Assembly (NCBI RefSeq): GCF_039521975.1
Contig: NZ_BAAACZ010000011.1
Span: 186,001 to 250,000 of the forward strand
From: Alkalibacillus silvisoli
GTDB taxonomy: Bacteria > Bacillota > Bacilli > Bacillales > Alkalibacillaceae
DNA: 64,000 nt
Direction of reading: 5' to 3'
Of the stretch, positions 18,578 to 27,335 are shown in pieces. The notes beneath the pieces are model-generated. The model worked only from the letters and a program-made list of their open reading frames with translations. It was not told the origin of the DNA and did not search any database. Made by a program: the position numbers and the translations under genes. Positions within the stretch are counted from its first letter, which is position 1. Every line of letters starts with the position of its first letter.

Positions 18578-20422
18578 ATGGGGAAGATTATTGAATTACC
18601 AGAATCCTTATCAAATAAAATTGCTGCAGGAGAAGTAGTCGAAAGGCCTGCATCTGTTATAAAAGAGTTAATAGAAAATAGTATTGATGCTAATAGTACA
18701 TGGATTAAAGTTGAACTTAAAGAAGCAGGTCTTCGTTCAATTAAAGTCATTGATAATGGAGACGGAATCAACAACGAAGATGCCCCAAAAGCTTTCGGCC
18801 GTCATGCAACGAGTAAGATTTCTAATGAACAAGATTTATTTCGTGTCCATTCATTAGGTTTTAGAGGAGAAGCGTTAGCCAGTATCGCCTCTGTAAGCCA
18901 ACTAACATTAAGAACTTCTACAGGTGAGAGTGCTGGTGCAGAAATTATAATTCATGGTGGTTCGCTAGTTGAGCATAACAAGCATACAAAGCGTAAGGGT
19001 ACGGAAATAGTGGTTGAGAACTTATTTTTCAATACACCTGCAAGATTAAAATATTTAAAGACTGTTCATACAGAGCTTGGTCATTTAACTGATGTGATCA
19101 ATCGTATGGCTCTATCACATCCTGATATTCGCTTTGAATGTGAACATAATAAGAAAAAGATCTTTTTCACACCTGGTGATGGTCAACTTCTACATGCAGT
19201 CCAACAAATTTATGGAAATCATATCGCTAAAAATATGTTAGAGGTCAATACAAGCTCTCTAGATTACAAGGTTAAAGGCTATATCGGAAAACCTGAAATA
19301 ACACGGTCAAACCGCAATTATATCTCTTTAATTGTGAATGGTCGCTTTGTCAAAAACTATATGATTAATAAAGCAATTTTAGATGGATACCACACATTTT
19401 TACCGATCGGACGTTATCCGATTATCGCCCTACAGATCGAAATGGATCCATATTTAGTTGATGTAAACGTGCACCCAGCTAAAACAGAAGTCAGATTTAG
19501 TAAGGAAAAAGAATTATTTGATGTCATTAAACAAGCCGTCTATGAAGTCCTGCACCACGAAAGATTGATTCCATCTGGTACGAAGAAAGATAAGCCAAAA
19601 TCTGAACAAACAAAACTTGATTTTACATCAGCAACTAAAAAAGAAAATGAATTCATACCGGCTCATTCAAAATCAGTAACTAAACCTGTTTTTAAAGAAA
19701 CGGCTTCAGTTGTGCGAGAAGAAGTGAAAGAGGAGGGGGCAATTCATCAAGAAACACCCATCAATACCAGTGACTTAGAAAGTATAGAGTATGAACCTGA
19801 AATAAATGAAGAGAAAGTAAGTGAACCAACATCAGAAGAGAGAATGCCTTTTCTAAGTCCGATTGGCCAATTACATGGGACATATATTTTAGCTCAAAAC
19901 GAAAAAGGGTTATATATGATCGATCAACATGCGGCGCAAGAGCGTATTAAATACGAGTTATACAAAAAGAAACTTGGAAACCCAATTAAAGAAGTGCAAG
20001 AATTATCAATCCCACTCACTTTTGAATTTACTCAACAAGAAGTGATTACGATTGAAGAGAACCAGGAACAATTTGAAAAAGTAGGTTTATTTTTAGAACA
20101 TTTTGGTGATAATAGCTTTTTAGTTCGATCTTATCCGAGTTGGTTTCCGAATGGTGAAGAAGAATCGATCATAAGAGATATGGTAGAAGAATTAATAAAT
20201 GGTAAAATAATTGATCTTGAAAAAATCCGTGAAGAAGCGGCAATCCTAATGTCATGTAAACGTTCAATTAAAGCAAATCATTATTTAAACCATCAAGAGA
20301 TGTCATATTTAATTGATGAATTAAGAACGTGCCATGACCCATTTACGTGCCCACATGGAAGACCCATTGTTGTCCATTTTAGTGAATACGAATTACAAAA
20401 AATGTTTAAACGAATTATGTAA
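18578..20422 (+). CDS. mutL: DNA mismatch repair endonuclease MutL
   Basis: 614 residues. GHKL ATPase motifs ELIENSIDA, DNGDGI and FRGEALASIASV; variable charged linker ~345-425; C-terminal dimerisation/endonuclease domain containing DQHAAQERIKYE (the DQHAx2Ex4E metal motif) and SCKRSIKANHYL, CPHGRP near the end. So it is a nicking MutL, as expected where MutH is absent. SD AAAGGAGG before ATG 18578. Confidence 0.97.
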   Translation: MGKIIELPESLSNKIAAGEVVERPASVIKELIENSIDANSTWIKVELKEAGLRSIKVIDNGDGINNEDAPKAFGRHATSKISNEQDLFRVHSLGFRGEALASIASVSQLTLRTSTGESAGAEIIIHGGSLVEHNKHTKRKGTEIVVENLFFNTPARLKYLKTVHTELGHLTDVINRMALSHPDIRFECEHNKKKIFFTPGDGQLLHAVQQIYGNHIAKNMLEVNTSSLDYKVKGYIGKPEITRSNRNYISLIVNGRFVKNYMINKAILDGYHTFLPIGRYPIIALQIEMDPYLVDVNVHPAKTEVRFSKEKELFDVIKQAVYEVLHHERLIPSGTKKDKPKSEQTKLDFTSATKKENEFIPAHSKSVTKPVFKETASVVREEVKEEGAIHQETPINTSDLESIEYEPEINEEKVSEPTSEERMPFLSPIGQLHGTYILAQNEKGLYMIDQHAAQERIKYELYKKKLGNPIKEVQELSIPLTFEFTQQEVITIEENQEQFEKVGLFLEHFGDNSFLVRSYPSWFPNGEEESIIRDMVEELINGKIIDLEKIREEAAILMSCKRSIKANHYLNHQEMSYLIDELRTCHDPFTCPHGRPIVVHFSEYELQKMFKRIM

Positions 20423-20437
20423 AGCGAGGAGATGGTC

Positions 20438-21382
20438 TTGAAACCAACCTTAGTGAGTGTTGTTGGTCCTACAGCAGTCGGGAAAACCAAACTAGGTATA
20501 GAGATTAGTAAACGGTTTAGTGGTGAAGTAATTAACGGTGATTCTATGCAGGTCTATGAACACTTTGACATAGGTTCAGCAAAAGTTACAGAAGAAGAAG
20601 CTGAAGGTGTACCACATCATTTAATCGACCTTTTATCACCGCTTGATCGTTATTCAGCTGCTAGATTTAAAGAAGATCTAGCTCAACAAGTAGAGAGAAT
20701 CACAAGTAGAGGAAACCTACCTGTACTAGTTGGAGGTACAGGGTTTTATATTCAGTCAGCTATATATAATTTTAACTTTTCAAGTGCCAAACGCGATGAT
20801 GACTTTGTAAAAAAAGCTATAGAAGATATTGAAGTAAATGGTGTAGAATCTTATTATAGCAAGCTTCAACAAGTCGACCCTAAGCAAGCAAACAAGATCC
20901 ACCCTAATAATATTAGAAGGGTCGTTAGAGCTTTAGAAGTTTATGAACGAACTAAAACGCCAATGTCTGAATATGAAGCAAGTCAATCAAGTGAATCTCC
21001 TTACTCTCCATTTATCATAGCTCTTGATATGAAACGCGATGTGCTTTATGATCGTATTAATAAGCGAGTTGACCAAATGTTGGAAGAAGGTTTGTTAGAT
21101 GAAGTAAATAAGCTTTATCTAACTTACGGTGCATCATCACAAGCAATGCAAGGGATTGGTTATAAGGAATGGATTCCATACTTAAATAACGAGCTATCTT
21201 TTGATCAGGCAGTGGAACAAATCAAGCAAAACACTAGGAAATTCGCGAAAAGGCAATTAACCTATTATCGCAATAAATTCCAAGGTGTTCATTGGTACAT
21301 GATTGACCCTGATGATTATTTTGAAACTTTTGAAACAATTTTCTCAGATTTAGCAGGATTTTTAGAAAATACAAACGAATAG
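20438..21382 (+). CDS. miaA: tRNA dimethylallyltransferase MiaA
   Basis: 314 residues. P-loop VVGPTAVGKTKLG, GDSMQVYEHFDIGSAKVT and GGTGFYIQS are diagnostic. It transfers a dimethylallyl group to A37 of tRNAs reading UNN codons, making the substrate of MiaB. Start choice: the ATG at 20432 lies against the SD (GAGGAG, 20426-20431), while TTG 20438 has proper spacing of 6 and yields MKPTLVSVVGPT, so I prefer the TTG. Part of mutS-mutL-miaA-hfq. Confidence 0.93.
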   Translation: MKPTLVSVVGPTAVGKTKLGIEISKRFSGEVINGDSMQVYEHFDIGSAKVTEEEAEGVPHHLIDLLSPLDRYSAARFKEDLAQQVERITSRGNLPVLVGGTGFYIQSAIYNFNFSSAKRDDDFVKKAIEDIEVNGVESYYSKLQQVDPKQANKIHPNNIRRVVRALEVYERTKTPMSEYEASQSSESPYSPFIIALDMKRDVLYDRINKRVDQMLEEGLLDEVNKLYLTYGASSQAMQGIGYKEWIPYLNNELSFDQAVEQIKQNTRKFAKRQLTYYRNKFQGVHWYMIDPDDYFETFETIFSDLAGFLENTNE

Positions 21383-21414
21383 TTATAGTATTAGATAGAT
21401 AGAGGAGGATTTGT

Positions 21415-21636
21415 ATGGCGAATTCAGCAAATGTACAAGATGCCTATTTAAACAAATTAAGAAAAGAGAAAGTTCAATTAACTGTGTTTCTTACTAATGG
21501 GTTCCAATTAAGAGGGATTATCAAGTCTTTTGATAATTTTACGATCTTAATTGAAACAGAAGGTCGCCAGCAATTGATCTTTAAGCATGCGATTTCAACT
21601 TTTGCACCTGTCAAAAATATTGATTTGGATTCATAG
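21415..21636 (+). CDS. hfq: RNA chaperone Hfq
   Basis: 73 residues. Sm1 motif with QDAYLNKLRKEKVQLTVFLTNGF and Sm2 with IFKHAISTF, in place of the YKHAIST common in enterobacteria. Forms a hexameric ring binding sRNA and mRNA A/U-rich stretches. SD AGAGGAGGAT before ATG 21415. Confidence 0.96.
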   Translation: MANSANVQDAYLNKLRKEKVQLTVFLTNGFQLRGIIKSFDNFTILIETEGRQQLIFKHAISTFAPVKNIDLDS

Positions 21637-21654
21637 TCACTTATTATAATTATT

Positions 21655-21692
21655 TAAGCCTATCACAATAAGAGGTGATAGGCTTATTTAAT
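21655..21692 (+). terminator. Terminator after hfq
   Basis: AAGCCTATCAC/GTGATAGGCTT stem with 8-base loop and following ATTTAATTT. Confidence 0.85.
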
Positions 21693-21708
21693 TTGTTCAT
21701 TCCTTTAA

Positions 21709-21735
21709 GTTGACTTCATTAAATTTTTAGTCAAC
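21709..21735. promoter_or_regulatory. 7-bp inverted repeat overlapping a possible hflX -35
   Basis: GTTGACT (21709-21715) and AGTCAAC (21729-21735) are exact inverted copies separated by 13 AT-rich bases. The left arm contains TTGACT, a plausible -35, so the repeat could be an operator or a cruciform at the hflX promoter. Confidence 0.4.
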
Positions 21736-21786
21736 AATAACACTACATATCACCATTAATTTACAAATTTATAAAGGAGCGACTTC

Positions 21787-23022
21787 ATGAAAGAACAAGC
21801 TATATTAGTCGGATGCCATCAAGGTGGGCAAGACGATTTTACATTTGAATCTTCAATTGAAGAATTACAATCACTTGCTTTAACTGTAGATGTAGATGTG
21901 AATGAGATATTTGTTCAAAAGCGGGATAAAGTCCATTCTTCACTTTATATCGGGAAAGGTAAAGTAGAAGAAATTAAAGAATATATTGATCATCATGATA
22001 TAAGTGTAGCGATTATGAATCATGAATTATCACCATCTCAAGCGCGAAACTTAGAAGAACACTGGGATGTTAAAGTATTAGATCGAACCCAGCTCATTCT
22101 CGATATCTTTGCGATGCGCGCAAGTACGAAAGAAGGTAAGTTACAAGTAGAATTAGCACAATTGCAATATTTATTACCAAGATTACACGGACAAGGTCTG
22201 GCCCTTTCAAGGCTTGGTGGTGGAATTGGTACTCGTGGTCCTGGTGAAACGAAACTTGAAACAGACCAACGCCACATTAGACGACGCATTACTGAGATAA
22301 AACGTTCATTAGACCAAGTTGTCAAACAGCGTAATCAATATCGTGAACGTCGGAAAAAGAATGCAGCTTTTCAAATTTCAATTGTAGGTTATACCAATGC
22401 TGGAAAATCGACAATCTTTAACTATTTGAGTAATACACAATCATTAGCTGAGGATAAGCTGTTTGCAACATTGGATCCTATGACACGTAAAATTACGCTA
22501 CCTAGTGGATTTCAACCTTTAATTTCAGACACGGTTGGATTTATTCAAGAACTACCGACAACATTGATTGCTGCATTCCGTTCAACTTTAGAAGAGGTTG
22601 TAGAAGCGGATTTTATTTTGCATGTTGTTGATGCATTAAATGAGCAATCTGTTGAACAAGAGAAAACAGTATATAAAATCCTGGATGAACTTGGTGCTGT
22701 AGACATTCCGACTTTAACCGTTTATAACAAATCTGATTTATTAACTGATGAAGTTATTCCTTATTCAACACCACATATTTTTATGAGCGCTTTAAGAGAA
22801 TTAGATTATACACGCCTACAAGATTCTATAGAACAATCACTAAAGTCAGAATGGGAACCTTATGATATTAGATTATCAAGTGATGAGGGAAAACTTATTA
22901 ACCAATTAAAACAAGATACGATCTTAGTAGAAGAACAATTTATTGAAGAAGAAGAGCTGTATTTAGTAAAGGGGTATGTATCAGAACACTCCCCATTCTA
23001 CTTAAGATTAACTAAAAGGTGA
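21787..23022 (+). CDS. hflX: GTPase HflX
   Basis: 411 residues. N-terminal HflX domain (~1-195) with GGGIGTRGPGETKLETDQR; G domain with G1 GYTNAGKST, G3 DTVGFIQELP and G4 NKSD; short C-terminal domain. HflX binds the ribosome and splits stalled 70S particles. SD AAAGGAG before ATG 21787. Nine bases separate it from ynbB. Confidence 0.95.
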   Translation: MKEQAILVGCHQGGQDDFTFESSIEELQSLALTVDVDVNEIFVQKRDKVHSSLYIGKGKVEEIKEYIDHHDISVAIMNHELSPSQARNLEEHWDVKVLDRTQLILDIFAMRASTKEGKLQVELAQLQYLLPRLHGQGLALSRLGGGIGTRGPGETKLETDQRHIRRRITEIKRSLDQVVKQRNQYRERRKKNAAFQISIVGYTNAGKSTIFNYLSNTQSLAEDKLFATLDPMTRKITLPSGFQPLISDTVGFIQELPTTLIAAFRSTLEEVVEADFILHVVDALNEQSVEQEKTVYKILDELGAVDIPTLTVYNKSDLLTDEVIPYSTPHIFMSALRELDYTRLQDSIEQSLKSEWEPYDIRLSSDEGKLINQLKQDTILVEEQFIEEEELYLVKGYVSEHSPFYLRLTKR

Positions 23023-23031
23023 GGGAACAAC

Positions 23032-24276
23032 ATGGAGCAACAACAACTAAACATGATTCATGAGACAGAAAAAGAATTAGAAACACGCTTTAAACAAATT
23101 CTGGACTTAGTGATGATTAATCAAAATAAAGTGTTAAAATCCTTTCAAAATCAACAAATAAGCGATGTTCACTTTAGTCCGACTACTGGTTATGGTTACG
23201 ATGATCTAGGTCGCGAAAAGCTTGAAGCTTTATATGCTGATGTTTTTAATACAGAAGACGCTTTAGTCAGACCACAAATTGTATCAGGTACGCATGCAAT
23301 CTCAACAGCCTTGTTTGGTTTACTAAGACCTAACGATCAGCTATTGAGTATTACAGGAACACCCTATGATACATTGGAAAGTGTGATTGGCTTTAAAGAA
23401 CATGTTGATGGCTCATTGGTTGACTTTGGTGTTTCTTATGATGAGGCTGATTTGAATGATGAAGGTCATATTCAATATCAAGAAATTGAAAATAAGATAA
23501 ATGAAAGCACTAAAGTTATTGCAATCCAACGATCTAAAGGATATGCTAATCGCCCTTCTTTTACCGTTAATGAAATTAAAGAAATGATTGAATTCGTTAA
23601 ATCAATCAAACCTGATGTAACGGTTTTTGTTGATAATTGCTATGGTGAATTTGTTGAGTCATTAGAGCCTACTGATGTTGGTTGTGATGTTATGGCTGGT
23701 TCTTTAATTAAGAATCCTGGTGCTGGTATTGTCAGAACTGGTGGCTACATCGTTGGGAAGAAAGATCTAATAGAAAAATGCGCCAATCGTTTAACAGCAC
23801 CTGGATTAGGCAAGGAAACCGGTGCAACATTAAATAGCTTACAAGAAATGTTTCAAGGCTTATTTTTAGCTCCTCATACAGTGGGAGAAGCATTAAAAGG
23901 CTCTTACTTTACCGCAACATTATTATGTAAACTTGGTTTTCAGACAACACCTTCACCTCGTGAGGAGCGAACAGATTTAATTCAATCGATTACTTTTTCT
24001 ACAAAAGAGGAGATGGTCCGGTTTGCTCAAATCATCCAACAACAATCACCTGTTAACGCTTATGTAACGCCAGAGCCGAGTTATATGCCAGGTTACGATC
24101 ATGATGTGATTATGGCAGCAGGTACATTTGTTCAAGGGGCAAGCTTAGAATTAACGGCTGATGGACCAATCAGAGAGCCTTATACGTTATATGTTCAAGG
24201 TGGCCTAACTTATGAGCATGTCAAAATTGCGATTGTAGAGGCCTTGGCGTCATTAAAATTAGAAAAATTAGTTTAA
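23032..24276 (+). CDS. ynbB: PLP-dependent Cys/Met-lyase family protein YnbB
   Basis: 414 residues of the methionine gamma-lyase-like 'aluminium resistance' family. PLP-binding features: VSGTHAIS, DNCYGEFVE and the Schiff-base Lys in AGSLIKNPGAG. C-C or C-S lyase activity is inferred only; the substrate is not known to me. SD GTGAGGG before ATG 23032. The hflX-ynbB-glnR-glnA order is standard for Bacilli. Confidence 0.9.
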   Translation: MEQQQLNMIHETEKELETRFKQILDLVMINQNKVLKSFQNQQISDVHFSPTTGYGYDDLGREKLEALYADVFNTEDALVRPQIVSGTHAISTALFGLLRPNDQLLSITGTPYDTLESVIGFKEHVDGSLVDFGVSYDEADLNDEGHIQYQEIENKINESTKVIAIQRSKGYANRPSFTVNEIKEMIEFVKSIKPDVTVFVDNCYGEFVESLEPTDVGCDVMAGSLIKNPGAGIVRTGGYIVGKKDLIEKCANRLTAPGLGKETGATLNSLQEMFQGLFLAPHTVGEALKGSYFTATLLCKLGFQTTPSPREERTDLIQSITFSTKEEMVRFAQIIQQQSPVNAYVTPEPSYMPGYDHDVIMAAGTFVQGASLELTADGPIREPYTLYVQGGLTYEHVKIAIVEALASLKLEKLV

Positions 24277-24284
24277 TAAGCTTA

Positions 24285-24523
24285 GAGGTTGGGGCAAAAG
24301 GATTGATGTGGTGAAAACCCGAACGTTTAGTATTTTACCTTAGTTAACCAGTTACTTAGCGGAATCAAAATGTGTAGGCTCCTGCGGGTGCAAAGGCAAG
24401 GGGTCTCACCCGCCGCCTGAGGAAAGCGAAGCATTTTGATGGAGCGATGATTAGAAAATAAAACCCGAACGAAATTATAATTTCGTTCGGGTTTTATGTA
24501 TTAATGCTTAGTTTTGTCTCAGC
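24285..24523. repeat. Structured intergenic repeat element with nested inverted repeats
   Basis: About 239 bases between ynbB and glnR. Ends are imperfect inverted repeats (GTTGGGGCAAAA and, on the other strand, GCTGAGACAAAA: 9 of 12). Inside are nested perfect arms ATCAAAATG/CATTTTGAT (24364-24372 and 24432-24440) and GCGGGTG/CACCCGC (24384-24390 and 24407-24413), then a terminator hairpin at 24460-24496. The middle is clearly more GC-rich than its surroundings. A shortened relative lies after recA and a related hairpin after parC. No open frame with an SD. It fits a dispersed palindromic (REP/MITE-like) element. Confidence 0.7.
24460..24496 (+). terminator. Terminator hairpin with CCGAACGAA arms
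   Basis: AAAACCCGAACGAAATTATAATTTCGTTCGGGTTTT architecture: 16-bp near-perfect palindrome ending in GTTTT; strong on both strands (A-run on the left, T-run on the right). Ends hflX-ynbB transcription. Confidence 0.8.
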
Positions 24524-24534
24524 TTTTTATTTTA

Positions 24535-24551
24535 TGTTAACTTTCCTTACA
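24535..24551. promoter_or_regulatory. GlnR/TnrA box 1 upstream of glnR
   Basis: TGTTA-N7-TTACA matches the TGTNAN7TNACA consensus at every defined position. It lies just upstream of the -35. Confidence 0.85.
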
Positions 24552-24555
24552 TCAG

Positions 24556-24584
24556 TTGACAGCTAACGTTACATACCATATAAT
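24556..24584 (+). promoter_or_regulatory. Promoter of glnR-glnA overlapped by GlnR box 2
   Basis: Consensus -35 TTGACA (24556-24561), 17-base spacer, -10 TATAAT (24579-24584). A second GlnR-type site TGACA-N7-TTACA (24557-24573) covers the -35 with one mismatch to consensus. Two sites, one over the promoter, is the autoregulatory layout known for B. subtilis glnRA. Confidence 0.85.
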
Positions 24585-24610
24585 TAATGACATATTAGGA
24601 GGTGTTGGTT

Positions 24611-25015
24611 ATGACAAATCGCGATCGTAAAGCCTTACCCTTATTTCCGATTAGCGTTGTAACAGAATTAACTGAGTTAACTGCTCGCCAAGTTCGTTAC
24701 TATGAGGAGAAAGATCTCGTTATGCCTGTCCGATCAAAAGGAAATCGGCGGTTATTTTCCTTTTATGATGTTGATCGTTTATTAGAGATCAAGGAATTAA
24801 TCGATCAAGGCGTTAACTTAGCCGGCATCAAACAAGTATTAAAAGTCAAAACTGAACAACAAGAGAAGGTATCACATAAAGAAGAAGCTCAAGAAGTAAA
24901 AGAAGACTTATCAGAAAAACAACTTCACAAAATGCTTCGACGCGAACTGATGGAATCAGGTTACTTAAACAGCTCATCTATCGTTAAAGGAGAGCTTTCA
25001 AGGTTCTACCATTAA
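24611..25015 (+). CDS. glnR: Nitrogen repressor GlnR (MerR family)
   Basis: 134 residues. MerR-type winged helix at ~13-80 (LTARQVRYYEEKDLV, RLFSFYDVDRLLEIK), short C-terminal tail that in the family senses feedback-inhibited glutamine synthetase. Start ATG 24611 with AGGAGGT at 24597-24603; the GTG at 24602 overlaps the SD. Represses its own operon through the two boxes described upstream. Confidence 0.96.
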   Translation: MTNRDRKALPLFPISVVTELTELTARQVRYYEEKDLVMPVRSKGNRRLFSFYDVDRLLEIKELIDQGVNLAGIKQVLKVKTEQQEKVSHKEEAQEVKEDLSEKQLHKMLRRELMESGYLNSSSIVKGELSRFYH

Positions 25016-25043
25016 TGATCATAAATTTTTAGGAGGAATTATT

Positions 25044-26378
25044 TTGCCAAAGTTCACTAAAGAAGAAATTTACAAACGTATTGAGGAAGAAAATGTTAGA
25101 TTCATCCGACTACAGTTTACCGATCTTTTAGGAACAATCAAAAACGTTGAAATCCCACTTAGCCAGCTCAATAAAGCATTAGATAACCAAATGATGTTTG
25201 ATGGTTCTTCAATTGAAGGGTTCGTTCGTATTGAAGAATCTGATATGTTATTACACCCAGACCTAGAGTCATTTGTAGTGTTTCCATGGACTTCAGAAAA
25301 AGGTAAAGTAGCCCGTTTTATTTGTGATATTTACAATCCAGATGGAACACCATTTGAAGGGTGCCCTCGTTATAACTTGAAGCGTAACTTAGAGCGAATG
25401 GAGAAGTTAGGCTTTACTGACTTTAACATCGGAACAGAACCTGAGTTTTTCTTATTCAAGTTAGATGAGCGTGGCGAACCAACTATGGAGCTCAATGATA
25501 AAGGTGGCTATTTTGACCTAGCTCCAACAGACCTAGGTGAGAATTGCCGCCGCGACATTGTATTAGAATTAGAGGAAATGGGCTTTGAAATCGAAGCATC
25601 TCACCACGAAGTAGCACCTGGTCAGCATGAGATTGACTTTAAATATTCTGATGCCATTAAGCATTGTGATGATATTCAAACTTTCAAACTTGTCGTAAAA
25701 ACGATTGCCCGTAAACACGGCTTACACGCAACGTTCATGCCAAAGCCATTATTCGGCGTAAACGGTTCTGGAATGCACGCTAATATGTCATTATTCTCAA
25801 ATGGTGTTAATGCATTCTTTGATGAAAAAGCCGATGAACAATTAAGTGAAGTAGCACATCAGTTTACAGCTGGTATTATTAAGCATGCTGTGAATTTCAC
25901 AGCCGTAACAAACCCAACTGTTAACTCATATAAACGTTTAGTTCCTGGTTATGAAGCGCCTTGTTATGTCGCTTGGTCTGGTCAAAACCGTAGCCCATTA
26001 GTACGTGTCCCTTCTTCAAGAGGATTAAGTACACGTATTGAGGTGCGCAGTGTTGACCCAGCAGCTAACCCATACATGGCAATGTCTGTCATGCTTGCTG
26101 CTGGACTAGATGGAATTGAGAATGAATTAACCGCTCCAGAACCAGTTGATCGTAATATTTATGTCATGGACAAAGAAGAACGTGAAGCAAATGGCGTCCA
26201 AGACTTACCAGCAACTTTATATGATGCATTACAACACCTTAAAAAAGATGACGTGATTAAAGAAGCATTAGGTGAACACTTATTAGAACACTTCCTAGAA
26301 GCAAAAGAAATCGAATGGGACATGTTCAGAACGCAAGTACACCCGTGGGAGCGCGAGCAGTATTTAAGCTCTTATTAA
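25044..26378 (+). CDS. glnA: Glutamine synthetase, type I-alpha
   Basis: 444 residues, the short Firmicute GSI-alpha form without the adenylylation loop. Motifs FDGSSIEGFVRIEESDM (containing the Arg known to matter for feedback inhibition in B. subtilis), NIGTEPEFFLF, GVNGSGMHANMSL and NRSPLVRVP. Condenses glutamate and ammonia with ATP. Starts at TTG 25044 behind AGGAGGAAT. In its feedback-inhibited state it is the corepressor-like partner of GlnR. Confidence 0.97.
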   Translation: MPKFTKEEIYKRIEEENVRFIRLQFTDLLGTIKNVEIPLSQLNKALDNQMMFDGSSIEGFVRIEESDMLLHPDLESFVVFPWTSEKGKVARFICDIYNPDGTPFEGCPRYNLKRNLERMEKLGFTDFNIGTEPEFFLFKLDERGEPTMELNDKGGYFDLAPTDLGENCRRDIVLELEEMGFEIEASHHEVAPGQHEIDFKYSDAIKHCDDIQTFKLVVKTIARKHGLHATFMPKPLFGVNGSGMHANMSLFSNGVNAFFDEKADEQLSEVAHQFTAGIIKHAVNFTAVTNPTVNSYKRLVPGYEAPCYVAWSGQNRSPLVRVPSSRGLSTRIEVRSVDPAANPYMAMSVMLAAGLDGIENELTAPEPVDRNIYVMDKEEREANGVQDLPATLYDALQHLKKDDVIKEALGEHLLEHFLEAKEIEWDMFRTQVHPWEREQYLSSY

Positions 26379-26385
26379 AATGTTT

Positions 26386-26419
26386 AACCCCTTGAACCTC
26401 AATGGTTTAAGGGGTTTTG
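26386..26419 (+). terminator. Terminator after glnA
   Basis: AACCCCTTGAACC/GGTTTAAGGGGTT stem (one G-T pair), loop TCAAT, then TTG. Confidence 0.85.
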
Positions 26420-26423
26420 TGAT

Positions 26424-26561
26424 TTATTGATAACCTCTCAAAATTAATGGCTCTACAATATTTGTTGGGGTAGAGACACATTTTAATTTTTTCGTAATAG
26501 GGTCGTGATACCTTATCCGATACTCCCATTTACCATTGTGTTTTCGGTAGTTTATAGCCAT
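26424..26561 (-). pseudogene. Remnant of a phage/ICE tyrosine integrase (N-terminal arm-binding part only)
   Basis: Open frame of 45 codons with a good SD (AAGGAGG, 7 bases before ATG 26561). The translation starts MAINYRKHNGKWEYRIRYHD and continues PITKKLK, the pattern of the AP2-like arm DNA-binding domain at the start of integrases of the Tn916/phage type. It then departs into unrelated sequence and stops; the core-binding and catalytic domains are absent. Read as the stub left after decay or deletion of an integrated element. Confidence 0.6.
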
Positions 26562-26574
26562 TAATCAAACCTCC

Positions 26575-27324
26575 TTAATTTGTTACTAAAGATTTCTCGT
26601 AACAGTGCTTGTACAGCGCTCCTGTCACATAGCAATCATCAAGAGCATTGTGAGAGTCGTAGTGATTTAAGTCGAGATAACTTTTTAATGTTTCTAGTTT
26701 ATGGTTTTCAGAATCGAGGATATTTTTCCGTGCTAATGATAAAGTGCAAATGACACGAAAACGTTTATAGTCCATGTTATGTAAGTTCATGTTGTGAAGT
26801 AAAAATTTCATATCGAAAGGTGCATTATGGGCTATGACTGTATCATTACCAATGAATGAAACTAATTCAGGCAACACTTCTTCTATTAACGGGGCGTCTT
26901 TTACATCGTCGTCAGTTAAACCTGTTATCTTTTTAATCCGTGGTGATAATTTCTTTTGTGGGTTGACGTTCGTGGTGTATCGGTCGGTTATTTCATGATT
27001 ACGGTATTTGACCGCCGCAACTTGGATGACTTTTGCCTCTTTTGCTTTAAAGCCAGATGTTTCAAAGTCTAGTACTGTGTAATCTTCCGATAGCTTCCTC
27101 GCTTTGGTGTATTTTAAATGCTCTGGTTTTTCATTAGCTCTATGTCTTTTAGGTTGATGGCGTGTAGTTTCGAATCTAATAGACATTTCAGGGGCTTTTG
27201 TTCCTTTGTATGAGTTTCTCTTTTGATTCTCTGCTTCTTTTAACCTCTTCTTTATGAGAGTAAATGCTTTGACAAAACAAAAGATAGAAAAGGCAAATAA
27301 CAGCAGGATAAAAATAAGTTCCAT
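26575..27324 (-). CDS. DEDDh 3'-5' exonuclease (DnaQ-like) with N-terminal membrane helix
   Basis: 249 residues. Residues ~2-24 form one hydrophobic helix, then a basic linker (~25-78), then the exonuclease: ExoI VLDFETSG near 85, ExoII AHNAPFDMKFLL near 165, ExoIII HNALDDCYVTG near 222, so all five DEDDh residues are present. SD AGGAGGAG before ATG 27324. It lies 11 bases after the BRCT pseudogene on the same strand, so the two were an operon. The membrane helix is unusual for this family. Probably degrades or trims DNA or RNA ends; no direct evidence of phage or host role. Confidence 0.85.
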   Translation of the reverse strand: MELIFILLLFAFSIFCFVKAFTLIKKRLKEAENQKRNSYKGTKAPEMSIRFETTRHQPKRHRANEKPEHLKYTKARKLSEDYTVLDFETSGFKAKEAKVIQVAAVKYRNHEITDRYTTNVNPQKKLSPRIKKITGLTDDDVKDAPLIEEVLPELVSFIGNDTVIAHNAPFDMKFLLHNMNLHNMDYKRFRVICTLSLARKNILDSENHKLETLKSYLDLNHYDSHNALDDCYVTGALYKHCYEKSLVTN

Positions 27325-27335
27325 GACAACTCCTC

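Noticed and set aside
24285..24523. CRISPR or insertion sequence at the 24.3 kb repeat
   Set aside because: No regularly spaced direct repeats, and no transposase frame; nested inverted repeats fit a palindromic element instead.
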